A stretch of 17,302 nucleotides of DNA from Ignatzschineria sp. (GTDB lineage: Bacteria; Pseudomonadota; Gammaproteobacteria; Cardiobacteriales; Wohlfahrtiimonadaceae): NCBI GenBank assembly GCA_030150405.1, contig JASLFU010000036.1:1-17302 (forward strand), in the 5' to 3' direction. Of the stretch, positions 6,562 through 14,490 are shown piece by piece (the first letter of the stretch is position 1; each line of letters begins with the position of its first letter). The position numbers and the translations under genes were made by a program. The notes beneath the pieces are model-generated. The model searched no databases. It saw nothing but the letters and a program-made list of their open reading frames with translations, and had not been told where the DNA came from.

Positions 6562-8232
6562 ATGTCATTAAGTTTTGCAGAATTATTTGAACAGTCGATT
6601 GCCGAAGAGCAAGCACGCGAAGTTGGCGGTATTATTAAAGCAACTGTTGTCAAGATCGAGAATGATTTCGTTATCGTTGACGCAGGTCTTAAGAGTGAAG
6701 GCCGTATTCCAAGCGAACAGTTCCAAGATTTAAATGGTGAACTTGAAGTTGCTGTAGGCGATGAAGTTGATGTGGTACTTGAGTCTTTAGAAGATGGCTT
6801 TGGTGAAACACGTCTTTCACGCGAGAAAGCGAAACGTGCGGAAGTTTGGGCTTACTTAGAGCAAAAACTTGAGGACGACGAAATCGTTAAAGGTGTAATC
6901 GCTGGCCGTGTTAAAGGTGGTTTCACTGTTGATATCGGTACTGAGCGCGCGTTCTTACCTGGTTCGCTTGTAGATGTTCGCCCTGTTCGTGACATCGCAT
7001 ATTTAGAAGGTAAAGAGCTTGAGCTTAAAGTAATCAAGTTAGACCAAAAACGTAATAATATCGTGGTTTCACGTCGTGCAGTGCTCGAAGAAGAGTACTC
7101 TGCAGAACGGGAAGAGCTCCTCAAAACACTTGAGGAAGGTGATGTTATTAAAGGTGTGGTTAAAAACCTCACTGATTACGGTGCGTTTATCGACCTTGGT
7201 GGTATCGATGGTCTTCTCCATATTACAGATATGGCGTGGAAGCGTGTTCGTCATCCTTCTGAGATTGTGGAAATTAACGAAGAGATCGAAGTTAAACTTC
7301 TTAAATTCGACAGAGAGCGTAACCGTGTATCTTTAGGTCTTAAGCAATTAGGCGAAGATCCATGGACAGATATCGGTATGCGTTTCCCTGCGGGCAAACA
7401 GGTTGCAGGTAAAGTGACCAACATCACTGATTACGGTTGCTTCGTTGAGATTGAAGATGGTATCGAAGGTCTTGTTCACGTATCTGAGATGGATTGGACA
7501 AACAAAAACGTTAACCCTTCAAAAGTTGTGACTGTAGGTGAAGAAGTTAACGTTGTAGTATTAGATATCGACGAAGAGCGTCGCCGTATCTCCCTTGGTA
7601 TGAAGCAGTGCATGCCAAACCCATGGGAAGAGTTCGAGATGAAGTACAACAAGGGCGATAAGCTCACAGGTACAATCAAATCGATTACTGATTTCGGTAT
7701 CTTCGTAGGCCTTGATGGTGGTATTGATGGTCTTGTTCACTTATCCGATATCTCTTGGAACGTTCCTGGCGAAGAAGCAATCCGTGATTACACACGTGGC
7801 GATGAGATCGAAGCCATGGTTCTTGCTGTAGATGCAGATCGTGAGCGTATCTCTCTGGGTATCAAGCAACTCGATCAAGATCCTTTTGCAAGCTTCTTAA
7901 CAGAGCATGAGAAGGGTAGCCTTGTGAAAGGTGTAGTTACTGAGGTTGATGCAAAATATGCAGTGATCGACTTAGGTGATGGTATCGAAGGTAACTTACG
8001 TGCATCAGAGATCTCTAATGAGCGTGTTGAAGATGTTCGCAATGTTTATAACGTTGGCGATGAAGTAGAAGCGCGTTTCATGAATGTTGATCGTCGTAAC
8101 CGTTCAATCGTTCTCTCTGTAAAAGCAGTGGACGAAGTAAGTGCAAAAGAGATTTCAGATTACACCAATGATAACGCTCAAGTTGGGGGCACTTTAGGTG
8201 ACCTCTTAAAAGAGCAGTTAAAACAGCAGTAA
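6562..8232 (+). CDS. rpsA: 30S ribosomal protein S1
   Basis: Binds mRNA and delivers it to the 30S subunit, mainly on structured or Shine-Dalgarno-poor messages. The 556 residues compare with 557 in E. coli. Six S1 (OB-fold) repeats run in order at about 21-87, 105-170, 191-260, 277-347, 363-433 and 450-520. The first two are the divergent ribosome-docking domains; repeats 3-6 carry the typical DYGAF/DYGCF/DFGIF and GLVHxS signatures (for example NLTDYGAFIDLGG and SITDFGIFVGLDGG). The C-terminus ends in GGTLGDLLKEQLKQQ. Codon choice (GGT, CGT, AAC, GTT) is visibly more biased than in the neighbouring genes, as expected for a very highly expressed gene. It has its own leader and terminator. 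Confidence 0.99.
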   Translation: MSLSFAELFEQSIAEEQAREVGGIIKATVVKIENDFVIVDAGLKSEGRIPSEQFQDLNGELEVAVGDEVDVVLESLEDGFGETRLSREKAKRAEVWAYLEQKLEDDEIVKGVIAGRVKGGFTVDIGTERAFLPGSLVDVRPVRDIAYLEGKELELKVIKLDQKRNNIVVSRRAVLEEEYSAEREELLKTLEEGDVIKGVVKNLTDYGAFIDLGGIDGLLHITDMAWKRVRHPSEIVEINEEIEVKLLKFDRERNRVSLGLKQLGEDPWTDIGMRFPAGKQVAGKVTNITDYGCFVEIEDGIEGLVHVSEMDWTNKNVNPSKVVTVGEEVNVVVLDIDEERRRISLGMKQCMPNPWEEFEMKYNKGDKLTGTIKSITDFGIFVGLDGGIDGLVHLSDISWNVPGEEAIRDYTRGDEIEAMVLAVDADRERISLGIKQLDQDPFASFLTEHEKGSLVKGVVTEVDAKYAVIDLGDGIEGNLRASEISNERVEDVRNVYNVGDEVEARFMNVDRRNRSIVLSVKAVDEVSAKEISDYTNDNAQVGGTLGDLLKEQLKQQ

Positions 8233-8260
8233 TCAGATACTCAAAAGTTATGAGATAAAT

Positions 8261-8292
8261 AAAACCGTGGAGCAATTGCTCTACGGTTTTTT
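8261..8292 (+). terminator. Intrinsic terminator of rpsA
   Basis: AAAACCGTGGAGC (from 8261) pairs with GCTCTACGGTTTT (to 8290) with one mismatched pair, followed by T to 8292. It lies about 30 bases after the rpsA stop. Confidence 0.9.
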
Positions 8293-8557
8293 ATTATTTC
8301 TAAACACTTTTTATCTTTATAGATTGATTGGGCGCTAAATAAGTCACTTAACGCTCTAATGAGGCGGGTTTTAACCCCCTTTTTATGATTTTTTTAATGA
8401 TTATTACCCGTTTGGCAAATTTTTAGATCATTTCGCCTATAATTGTAAGGAGATGAAAGGAAGTGCCAAGTGGCGATAATCTCTACTGAATTTTACGGGT
8501 GGTGAGTTTATCTCACTCTCTGTTTATTTCATTAATATTCTATGGAGGGAATACCCT
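8293..8557 (+). promoter_or_regulatory. Upstream region of ihfB with candidate promoter
   Basis: The stretch is non-coding. TATAAT at 8439-8444 is a perfect -10 box. TTGGCA (8413-8418) resembles a -35, but the 20-base gap is too long, so the pairing is doubtful. A small hairpin, GTGAG (8502-8506) with CTCAC (8512-8516), lies in the leader. GGAGG, nine bases before the ATG, is the ihfB ribosome binding site. I see no consensus IHF site that I would trust for autoregulation. Confidence 0.45.
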
Positions 8558-8863
8558 ATGACGAGATCGGAACTTGTCCAGCGCTTAAGCGCAAAATATA
8601 CCCACTGCTCTGCAAGTGATGTTGAGAAGGGCGTAAAGATTATTTTAGAGCATATTATGAAGACGCTCGGAGAGGGCCGCCGTATCGAAGTTCGCGGTTT
8701 TGGTAGTTTCTCTGTGCGCTATCGTGCTCCTAAAGTAGGGCGCAATCCTAAAACGGGGGATGCGGTTAAATTAAGCGGTAAATATGCGACCCATTTTAAG
8801 CCCGGTAAACTTTTAAGAGAGTCGGTAAACGAAAGTCGCGAGAAATATCCTACGATTCGCTAA
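8558..8863 (+). CDS. ihfB: Integration host factor subunit beta
   Basis: Beta subunit of IHF, a heterodimeric DNA-bending nucleoid protein used in transcription, replication initiation and recombination. The 101 residues compare with 94 in E. coli; the extra residues are C-terminal (NESREKYPTIR). Seen: helical N-terminus MTRSELVQRLS, the dimer-core segment GEGRRIEVRGFGSFSVRYR at about 38-56, and the DNA-intercalating arm with GRNPKTGD at about 61-68 (the proline inserts into the minor groove), then HFKPGKLLRE. The Arg/Glu pattern and the start MTRSEL favour IhfB over HU or IhfA, as does its place after rpsA. A GGAGG supports the start. Confidence 0.96.
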   Translation: MTRSELVQRLSAKYTHCSASDVEKGVKIILEHIMKTLGEGRRIEVRGFGSFSVRYRAPKVGRNPKTGDAVKLSGKYATHFKPGKLLRESVNESREKYPTIR

Positions 8864-8886
8864 GCATCATATCTTAATCGATTCAG

Positions 8887-8924
8887 CGATGATTTCAGGA
8901 GATATCATCGGGGTGATGAGATTG
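8887..8924 (+). repeat. Overlapping alternative hairpins downstream of ihfB
   Basis: CGATGAT (8887-8893) can pair with ATCATCG (8904-8910) over a 10-base loop. The same ATCATC can instead pair with the following TGATGA (about 8914-8919), so the two hairpins exclude each other. They lie between the ihfB stop and its terminator. No coding signal is visible; possibly an mRNA 3'-end structure, or chance. Confidence 0.3.
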
Positions 8925-8975
8925 TTTTAAGAGAGAGTGCGAAGCTCGGTGTTAAGCGACAAGCGTTTGAATTTA

Positions 8976-9009
8976 AAAGCCTTCATCTTCGGATTGGAAG
9001 GCTTTTTTT
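8976..9009 (+). terminator. Intrinsic terminator of ihfB
   Basis: AAAGCCTTC (8976-8984) pairs with GAAGGCTTT (8997-9005), extended inside by ATC/GAT around a TTCG tetraloop, and is followed by T to 9009. Confidence 0.92.
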
Positions 9010-9088
9010 ATTGGGTAAAACTATTGCTCGTTTATCTCTAAAAAGATCCCTTTTAAATGTTTTTTCTCCGCGAGTTTATTGCACTTTT

Positions 9089-9097
9089 TGGTATGAT
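9089..9097 (+). promoter_or_regulatory. Extended -10 promoter directly in front of ispD
   Basis: TGGTATGAT (9089-9097) fits an extended -10 element (TG, one base, TATGAT). Transcription would begin about seven bases on, at 9104, which is the A of the ispD ATG. There is no recognisable -35 and no Shine-Dalgarno motif between the box and the start, so the message could be leaderless. Confidence 0.45.
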
Positions 9098-9103
9098 ACG
9101 GGG

Positions 9104-9895
9104 ATGAAAAAAGAAAGTGTCTATTTTAAGCAGGGGGGCAAACCGCTACTCTTTTCCATTATTCCCGCAGCCGGTGTGGGAAGCCGCATGGAGGCAGAGC
9201 TCCCTAAGCAATATTTAAAATTAGGGGAGAAAACGGTTTTAGAGCAGACATTAAAAACGTTTCTCGCAAGTGATTATCTTACTCAGGCGGTGGTGGTGCT
9301 CTCTAAAGAGGATCCCTATTTTGAGCTCGGGGCTTTTAGCTTAAAAGAGCAAGAGAAGCTTCTGCGAGCCGAAGGGGGAGCGACGCGAGCAGACTCTGTC
9401 TTTAAGGGGCTTTTAAAAATTCGCGAGCAGCTTACTCAAGTTTTAGGAGAAGTAGAAGGGGAGCAATATCTCGCCAAGACGTGGGTAATGGTGCATGATG
9501 CAGCAAGGCCCGGACTTACCACAAGGGAGCTCGAAGATTTCATCTCTTATGTTTGGGATCATGCCCCAAAAACGGGGGCAATTATGGCATTGCCAGCACA
9601 AGATACGATTAAACAGGTGGAGAAGGGCAAGATCACTACAACTTTAGATCGGGAGCGAATCTGGTTGGCTCAAACACCGCAGATGGTGCGATTTAATGAT
9701 CTCTACCTTGGTACTCAAAAGGCTTTAGCGGCAGGGGTGAATGTCACAGATGAAGCCTCTATTTTAGAGTATAATGGGATCTTTCCCGCTGTTTACCCCG
9801 GGAAGCCCCATAATTTTAAGATCACCTACCCTAATGATCTCGATTTAATGCGGCTTATTATTGAACATCGGAAGTCAGAGAAGAAGAGGCGATAG
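9104..9895 (+). CDS. ispD: 2-C-methyl-D-erythritol 4-phosphate cytidylyltransferase
   Basis: Third enzyme of the MEP isoprenoid pathway: MEP plus CTP gives CDP-ME. Seen in 263 residues: the nucleotide-binding signature PAAGVGSRM at 21-29 and PKQY at 34-37 (Arg28 and Lys35 contact CTP), GGATRADSVFKGL near 93-105, VHDAARP in the middle, RIWLAQTPQ and TDEAS toward the C-terminus. It is longer than E. coli IspD (236), with a longer N-terminus and an insertion before VHDAARP. The reading frame is open back to a TTG at 9011, but that start lies in the ihfB terminator and adds residues alien to the family; the ATG at 9104 is preferred. It lacks a Shine-Dalgarno. It is followed after 4 bases by ispF; the usual upstream ftsB is absent. 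Confidence 0.95.
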   Translation: MKKESVYFKQGGKPLLFSIIPAAGVGSRMEAELPKQYLKLGEKTVLEQTLKTFLASDYLTQAVVVLSKEDPYFELGAFSLKEQEKLLRAEGGATRADSVFKGLLKIREQLTQVLGEVEGEQYLAKTWVMVHDAARPGLTTRELEDFISYVWDHAPKTGAIMALPAQDTIKQVEKGKITTTLDRERIWLAQTPQMVRFNDLYLGTQKALAAGVNVTDEASILEYNGIFPAVYPGKPHNFKITYPNDLDLMRLIIEHRKSEKKRR

Positions 9896-9899
9896 CAAT

Positions 9900-10379
9900 A
9901 TGCGAATAGGTTTTGGATTTGATGTGCATACCTTTAAAGAGGGCGATCACTTAATGCTCGGGGGGGTAAAGATCCCTTTTGACCGAGCATTTAAGGCCCA
10001 TTCCGATGGGGATGTTGTCCTTCATGCTTTAACCGATGCGATTTTAGGGGCAGTGAAAGGGGGGGATATCGGGACACTCTTCCCCGATACCGATCCTCAG
10101 TATAAAGATGCCGATAGTCGCCTTTTGCTCAAAGAGGCTTACAGACGGGTGCAGGCAAAGGGGTATGAGGTGGGGAATATTGATATTACTATTATGGCAG
10201 AGCGCCCCAAGATGCAGCCCCATCGCGCTGCGATCGAAAAGGTGATCGCACAAGATTTAGGCCTCGATCTTATGGCAGTTAACGTTAAAGCGACCACTAT
10301 GGAGAAGCTTGGCTTTGTAGGCCGTGAAGAGGGGATTGCCGCCCAAGTTGCGGTACTTTTAAAAGAGATAGAGAGATAA
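9900..10379 (+). CDS. ispF: 2-C-methyl-D-erythritol 2,4-cyclodiphosphate synthase
   Basis: Cyclises CDP-ME-2-phosphate to ME-cPP with release of CMP in the MEP pathway; a zinc-dependent homotrimer. It is 159 residues, the same as E. coli. Seen: Asp8, His10 and His42 as zinc ligands (GFDVH at 6-10 and AHSDGD..LH at 33-42), FPDTDP near 62-67, PKMQPH, and NVKATTMEKLGFVGREEGIA near 127-147 with the conserved Lys/Thr/Glu of the nucleotide pocket. The start is ATG at 9900, four bases after the ispD stop, with AGAGG about ten bases before it. An upstream in-frame TTG is not needed. IspD and IspF catalyse non-consecutive steps and are often neighbours or fused. Confidence 0.97.
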   Translation: MRIGFGFDVHTFKEGDHLMLGGVKIPFDRAFKAHSDGDVVLHALTDAILGAVKGGDIGTLFPDTDPQYKDADSRLLLKEAYRRVQAKGYEVGNIDITIMAERPKMQPHRAAIEKVIAQDLGLDLMAVNVKATTMEKLGFVGREEGIAAQVAVLLKEIER

Positions 10380-10385
10380 TTAAGT

Positions 10386-10422
10386 TCGAGCGGATAAATT
10401 TAATGGGAATCTTTCCGCTCGA
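10386..10422 (+). repeat. Inverted repeat after ispF
   Basis: TCGAGCGGA (10386-10394) pairs perfectly with TCCGCTCGA (10414-10422) over a 19-base loop. It lies just after the ispF stop but has no T-run behind it, so it may be a processing or stability structure, or a factor-assisted terminator, rather than a standard intrinsic terminator. No clear metG promoter is seen between it and 10498. Confidence 0.5.
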
Positions 10423-10497
10423 TAAGGAATAAGAAGGGCTCCCTGCGGGCTTTGGTAAAATTTATAGAATCATGATCACAATAGGAATAAGAGTAGT

Positions 10498-12579
10498 ATG
10501 CCAACTAGACGACAGATATTTGTAACGAACGCCTTACCCTTTGCCAATGGAGATATCCATCTTGGCCACCTTTTAGGTTATGCACAAGCGGATATTTGGG
10601 TCCGTTTTCAGCGTATGCTTGGGAATGATGTTCACTATATTTGTGCAGATGATACCCACGGCACCCCAGTGATGCTTAAGGCGGATGAGTTAGGCATTAC
10701 GCCCGAGGAGCTGATCGCTAAAGCTCATGCGGCGCACTTAAAAGATTTTGATAGCTTCTATGTGGAGTTTGATAATTACTACACCACGCACAGTAAAGAG
10801 AATCAAGCGCTTGTTGAAGAGATCTATTTAACGCTAAAAGAGAAAGGCCTTATCGTTACCCGTACGATTGAGCAATTTTATGATGAAGAGCGCAAAATGT
10901 TCCTTCCCGATCGTTTTATTAAGGGGGAGTGTCCTAAGTGCCATGCAAAAGATCAGTATGGAGATAACTGCGAAGCGTGTGGAGCGACCTATCGTCCAAC
11001 AGAATTGATTGAGCCCTTCTCGGTGGTGACGGGTAAAAAACCGGTGATGAAGCCCTCTGAGCACTTTTTCTTTAAACTTTCAGATCCGCAATGTGTCGCT
11101 TTTTTACGCGAGTTTTTAGAGGATAAGAAACGTCTTCAGCCAGAAGCGGCGAATAAGATGCGGGAGTGGATCGGCGAAGAGGGAGAAGAAAAGCTATCGG
11201 ATTGGGATATCTCTCGGGATGCACCTTATTTTGGCTTTCCTATCCCTAATGCAGAAAATAAATTCTTCTATGTTTGGTTAGATGCGCCTGTAGGCTATTT
11301 TGCTTCGCTGAAAAACTACTGCGATAAAAAGGGCGATATCGATTTCGAGAGCTTTATTAAAGCGGATAAAGCGGCAAAGGCCAAAACGGAGATGGTCCAC
11401 TTTATCGGGAAGGATATTATGTACTTCCATACCCTTTTCTGGCCGGCGATGCTTAAATTCTCGGGGCATCGGGTGCCGAGTCAATATGCGATTAACGGCT
11501 TTTTAACGGTAGATGGCGCTAAGATGAGTAAATCGCGCGGCACATTTATTACGGCGAAATCTTATATCGATCAAGGTTTAAATCCCGAGTGGCTCCGCTA
11601 CTATTTTGCAGCAAAAACAACGGGCGCTATTGATGATTTTGACCTTAACATGGCGGATTTTGTTAACCGAGTAAATTCAGATCTTATCGGGAAATATATC
11701 AATATCGCTTCCCGTACAAGTCGTTTTATCTCCCAAAACTTTGATAATGAGCTTAGCGATTTTGCCCCCGAAGCTAAAGAACTCCTTACTGAAATTTATG
11801 AAGCTAAAGAGAGCATTAAAGAGGGGTATGAAGTTCGTAACTTTGCTGCCGCTCTCCGGGAAGTTTCCCGCCTTTGTGATTTAGTGAATGAGCATTTTGA
11901 TAGTACAAAACCGTGGGAGCTTGCTCGGGATGAAGCAGAAAAAGAGCGTCTCCATCAGCTCTGTACAACCTACCTTGAGGCTTTCCGCGTGTTGAGCCTC
12001 TATCTTAAACCGGTTATTCCAAAGGTTGTGGAAGAGGTGGAGAAGTACCTCAACATTACACCGCTTGATTTTAGTAAGGTGAAGATCGGTTTAGAGATTG
12101 GGCAGAAGATCAATGATTATGAGCATTTAATGACGCGTCTCCATCAGAAAGATCTCGATAAATTGATCGAGGCGAATAGAGAGGCGTTGAGCGTTGAGCG
12201 TAAAGATGCCGATAAAGAGAAGAATAAAAAGGTCGCAAAAGAGGCGGGGAAATATATCACCATCGATGATTTTGCGAAGGTGGATCTCCGTTTAGGTCGG
12301 GTTTTATCATGTGATTTTATTGAAGGAGCCGATAAGCTTTTGACCTTTCAAGTAGACTTAGGCGAAGAGAAACCCCGTACCATCTTCTCGGGTATTCGTG
12401 CATTTTATGAAGACCCCAAAGCTCTTGAGGGAATGTGGGTAGTGGTGGTGGCAAATCTCGCTCCCCGTAAGATGCGTTTTGGTACAAGTGAGGGGATGAT
12501 TCTTTCCGCTTCTACGAAAAAAGAGCTTACGCTGTTAACGGCAGAAAAAGATCTTGTGCCGGGTGCGAAAATCTCCTAA
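10498..12579 (+). CDS. metG: Methionyl-tRNA synthetase with C-terminal tRNA-binding domain
   Basis: Charges tRNA-Met, including the initiator, with methionine. The 693 residues compare with 677 in E. coli. Class I landmarks: HLGH at 21-24, a single zinc knuckle with Cys145, Cys148, Cys158 and Cys161, FFYVWLDAPVGY at about 256-267 (methionine pocket), and AKMSKSRGTF at 341-350 (KMSKS loop). The anticodon-binding helical domain follows, then a charged linker (about 560-590) and an EMAP/Trbp111-type OB fold from about 592 (DDFAKVDLRLGRVLSCDFIEGADKL in pieces, ending NLAPRKMRFGTSEGM), which binds tRNA and mediates dimerisation. The start gives the family N-terminus RQIFVTNALPFANG; the Shine-Dalgarno is weak. 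A strong terminator follows. Confidence 0.99.
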   Translation: MPTRRQIFVTNALPFANGDIHLGHLLGYAQADIWVRFQRMLGNDVHYICADDTHGTPVMLKADELGITPEELIAKAHAAHLKDFDSFYVEFDNYYTTHSKENQALVEEIYLTLKEKGLIVTRTIEQFYDEERKMFLPDRFIKGECPKCHAKDQYGDNCEACGATYRPTELIEPFSVVTGKKPVMKPSEHFFFKLSDPQCVAFLREFLEDKKRLQPEAANKMREWIGEEGEEKLSDWDISRDAPYFGFPIPNAENKFFYVWLDAPVGYFASLKNYCDKKGDIDFESFIKADKAAKAKTEMVHFIGKDIMYFHTLFWPAMLKFSGHRVPSQYAINGFLTVDGAKMSKSRGTFITAKSYIDQGLNPEWLRYYFAAKTTGAIDDFDLNMADFVNRVNSDLIGKYINIASRTSRFISQNFDNELSDFAPEAKELLTEIYEAKESIKEGYEVRNFAAALREVSRLCDLVNEHFDSTKPWELARDEAEKERLHQLCTTYLEAFRVLSLYLKPVIPKVVEEVEKYLNITPLDFSKVKIGLEIGQKINDYEHLMTRLHQKDLDKLIEANREALSVERKDADKEKNKKVAKEAGKYITIDDFAKVDLRLGRVLSCDFIEGADKLLTFQVDLGEEKPRTIFSGIRAFYEDPKALEGMWVVVVANLAPRKMRFGTSEGMILSASTKKELTLLTAEKDLVPGAKIS

Positions 12580-12602
12580 ACACTCTTCTTACCAGTATAG
12601 AG

Positions 12603-12634
12603 AGGTCTTTCACTTAAGTTGAAAGACCTTTTTT
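12603..12634 (+). terminator. Intrinsic terminator of metG
   Basis: AGGTCTTTCA (12603-12612) and TGAAAGACCT (12620-12629) form a perfect 10-bp stem with a 7-base loop, followed by T to 12634. Confidence 0.94.
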
Positions 12635-12698
12635 ATGGGCCTTCTTTATCGAAAAGTAGCGGGGAAAATCCCTTAAAAGCGATCAAGAAAAAGTAAGG

Positions 12699-12704
12699 TA
12701 TAAT
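12699..12704 (+). promoter_or_regulatory. Candidate -10 box for the YjgR-type ATPase gene
   Basis: Perfect TATAAT at 12699-12704 after the metG terminator. The -35 is poor (TTAAAA at 12673-12678 is 20 bases away). Transcription from here gives an unusually long leader of about 160 bases before the ATG at 12874. Confidence 0.5.
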
Positions 12705-12767
12705 AGAGCAAGCTTAAAGTTTAGCGCATGCTTTTGCCTTCGAACTTCCTTTGAGGGGAGTGAGTAA

Positions 12768-12800
12768 ATGGGGGATCAGTTGTGTAAATCCGCTAGGTAA
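12768..12800 (+). CDS. Possible 10-codon leader peptide upstream of the YjgR-type gene
   Basis: An ATG at 12768 with GGGGAG seven bases before it opens the peptide MGDQLCKSAR, closed by TAA at 12798. The leader also has GGATC (12773-12777) pairing with GATCC (12803-12807), so ribosome passage through the peptide would open that stem. The ribosome binding site is good but the peptide is too short to test by composition; it may be chance. Confidence 0.25.
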   Translation: MGDQLCKSAR

Positions 12801-12873
12801 CAGATCCTTAAAATAGAGCGAAGGTAAGATGCGTAATTAATAGAGACAAAACAGTTCAGATAGAGGAAATATT

Positions 12874-14364
12874 ATGAGTGGTCATCCCCTTTTAATTGCA
12901 AAGACAAAGGAACTTAAAGAGCTCCATCTGCTTTCTAATTTAGCGAACCGTCATGGCTTGATCACAGGCGCGACGGGAACCGGGAAAACCGTTACGCTTC
13001 AGAAGATGGCAGAGAGCTTTTCTCGTATTGGTGTGCCTGTATTTATGGCGGACGTGAAGGGGGACTTATCGGGTATTCATGCAGCGGGTGCACCGAATCC
13101 CAAACTTCAAGAGCGTCTGGACGCCACAGGTTATACCGATTGGGAGCCGCAGGGAAATCCCGTCACTTTTTGGGACGTTTTTGGCGAAAAAGGGCATCCT
13201 GTGCGGGCGACTATCTCCGACATGGGGCCGATGCTACTTGCCCAGTTGCTTAACCTAAATGAGGTACAAGCAGGAATTTTAAATATCATCTTTAGAGTTG
13301 CCGATGATAATGGCCTCTTATTGATCGATTTTAAAGATCTCCGTGCGATGACACGTTTTGTAAGCGAAAATGCTAAAGAGCTACAGGCGCAATATGGCAA
13401 CATCGCTCAAGCGTCTATTGGTGCGATTCAGCGGGGGCTTTTACAACTCGAGACAGAAGGGGCGGAGTTTTTCTTTGGAGAGCCGAATCTCGATATTTTT
13501 GACTTTATGCGCACGGAAGATGGCCGGGGGATGCTCAATATTCTTTCTGCTGAGAAGCTTTACGGCATGCCCAAGCTCTACTCAATGTTCCTACTTTGGA
13601 CGCTTTCAGAGCTTTTTGAGCGTATGCCGGAAGTTGGGGATCTTGATAAGCCGAAGATTGTCTTCTTCTTTGATGAAGCCCACCTTCTCTTTAAAGATGC
13701 CCCTAAAGCTCTCTTAACTAAAATTGAGCAAGTTGTGCGCCTTATCCGCTCGAAAGGGGTGGGGATCTATTTCGTCACTCAGAGCCCGCTCGATATTCCG
13801 GACAATATCTTAGGGCAGTTAGGAAACCGAATTCAGCATGCGCTTCGGGCATTTACTCCGCGAGATCAAAAAGCGGTGCGTGCTGCGGCGCAGACGATGC
13901 GAGCAAATCCAGCATTTGATGCAGAAAAAGCCATTGGCGAGCTCTCCACAGGGGAGGCATTGGTCTCCTTCTTAGATGCTAAGGGTGCGCCTACTATGGT
14001 GGAGAGAGCTTACATTTTAGCGCCTGAATCTCGGATGGGAATTTTAACGGAAGATGAGACCCGCCGCGCGATTAACCATTCGCCGATCTATGGTCGCTAT
14101 GAAGAGATGATTGACCGTGAATCGGCTTATGAGATTTTAGAAGAGGCGTGGGCTAAAGAGGCAGAGCTTGCGGAGAAAGAGGCGGCGAAAAAATCGGGGG
14201 ATGGGAATAATGGCATGGTGGGCGCAATTAAGGCGTTTGTCTTTGGCTCTACAGGCCCTCGAGGCGGAAAGCGAGATGGTTTAGTTCAACATGCGAGTAA
14301 GACGATTATGCGCCGCATCAGTAATGAGATTGTACGGGGGATTTTAGGCGGACGTCGTCGTTAA
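12874..14364 (+). CDS. yjgR: HerA-like ATPase of the YjgR/DUF853 family
   Basis: A HerA/FtsK-like P-loop ATPase closely similar to E. coli YjgR (500 residues; here 496). The cellular role is not established, although the fold is that of a hexameric DNA- or protein-translocating motor. Seen: Walker A GATGTGKT at 32-39, DVKGDLSG at 60-67, Walker B IVFFFDEAH at 262-270, then RLIRSKGVGIYFVTQSPLDIP in two segments with an arginine-rich sensor region, RIQHALRAFTPRDQKA near 322-337 (arginine finger candidates), TGEALVSFLDAKG, and a C-terminal Gly/Arg-rich tail (GSTGPRGGKRDG, ending GILGGRRR). The tail is probably basic and flexible. GAGGAA before the ATG supports the start. It is monocistronic between two terminators. 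Confidence 0.95.
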   Translation: MSGHPLLIAKTKELKELHLLSNLANRHGLITGATGTGKTVTLQKMAESFSRIGVPVFMADVKGDLSGIHAAGAPNPKLQERLDATGYTDWEPQGNPVTFWDVFGEKGHPVRATISDMGPMLLAQLLNLNEVQAGILNIIFRVADDNGLLLIDFKDLRAMTRFVSENAKELQAQYGNIAQASIGAIQRGLLQLETEGAEFFFGEPNLDIFDFMRTEDGRGMLNILSAEKLYGMPKLYSMFLLWTLSELFERMPEVGDLDKPKIVFFFDEAHLLFKDAPKALLTKIEQVVRLIRSKGVGIYFVTQSPLDIPDNILGQLGNRIQHALRAFTPRDQKAVRAAAQTMRANPAFDAEKAIGELSTGEALVSFLDAKGAPTMVERAYILAPESRMGILTEDETRRAINHSPIYGRYEEMIDRESAYEILEEAWAKEAELAEKEAAKKSGDGNNGMVGAIKAFVFGSTGPRGGKRDGLVQHASKTIMRRISNEIVRGILGGRRR

Positions 14365-14398
14365 ATCCTTTGGAATCAGCATGAAGATGATTAAAAGT

Positions 14399-14432
14399 AA
14401 AAGCCTAGAGTCTTATGATTCTAGGCTTTTTT
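14399..14432. terminator. Bidirectional terminator between converging genes
   Basis: AAAAGCCTAGA (14399-14409) pairs with TCTAGGCTTTT (14420-14430), with T continuing to 14432 on the plus strand. On the minus strand the A-run reads as TTTT-ACTTTT. It therefore can serve the yjgR-type gene and, from the other side, the potF-like gene ending at 14491. Confidence 0.85.
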
Positions 14433-14490
14433 GGGCTTTGAGCTTTTCACTCTTTATATTTTTAGTGGAATAAATGATCTTTAAAATGGG

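Noticed and set aside
8454..8489. Small ORF (11 codons) in the ihfB leader after AAGGAG
   Set aside because: The AAGGAG touches the ATG directly, leaving no spacing for a ribosome, and the expected transcription start is only a few bases upstream.
9011..9103. N-terminal extension of ispD from TTG at 9011
   Set aside because: It starts at the T-run of the ihfB terminator, lacks a ribosome binding site and adds residues not found in IspD.
13370..13717. 115-codon plus-strand frame inside the yjgR-type gene
   Set aside because: It is an alternative frame of a clearly conserved protein, with unnatural composition and no ribosome binding site; the same holds for the other overlapping frames opposite rpsA, cmk, metG and prfC.
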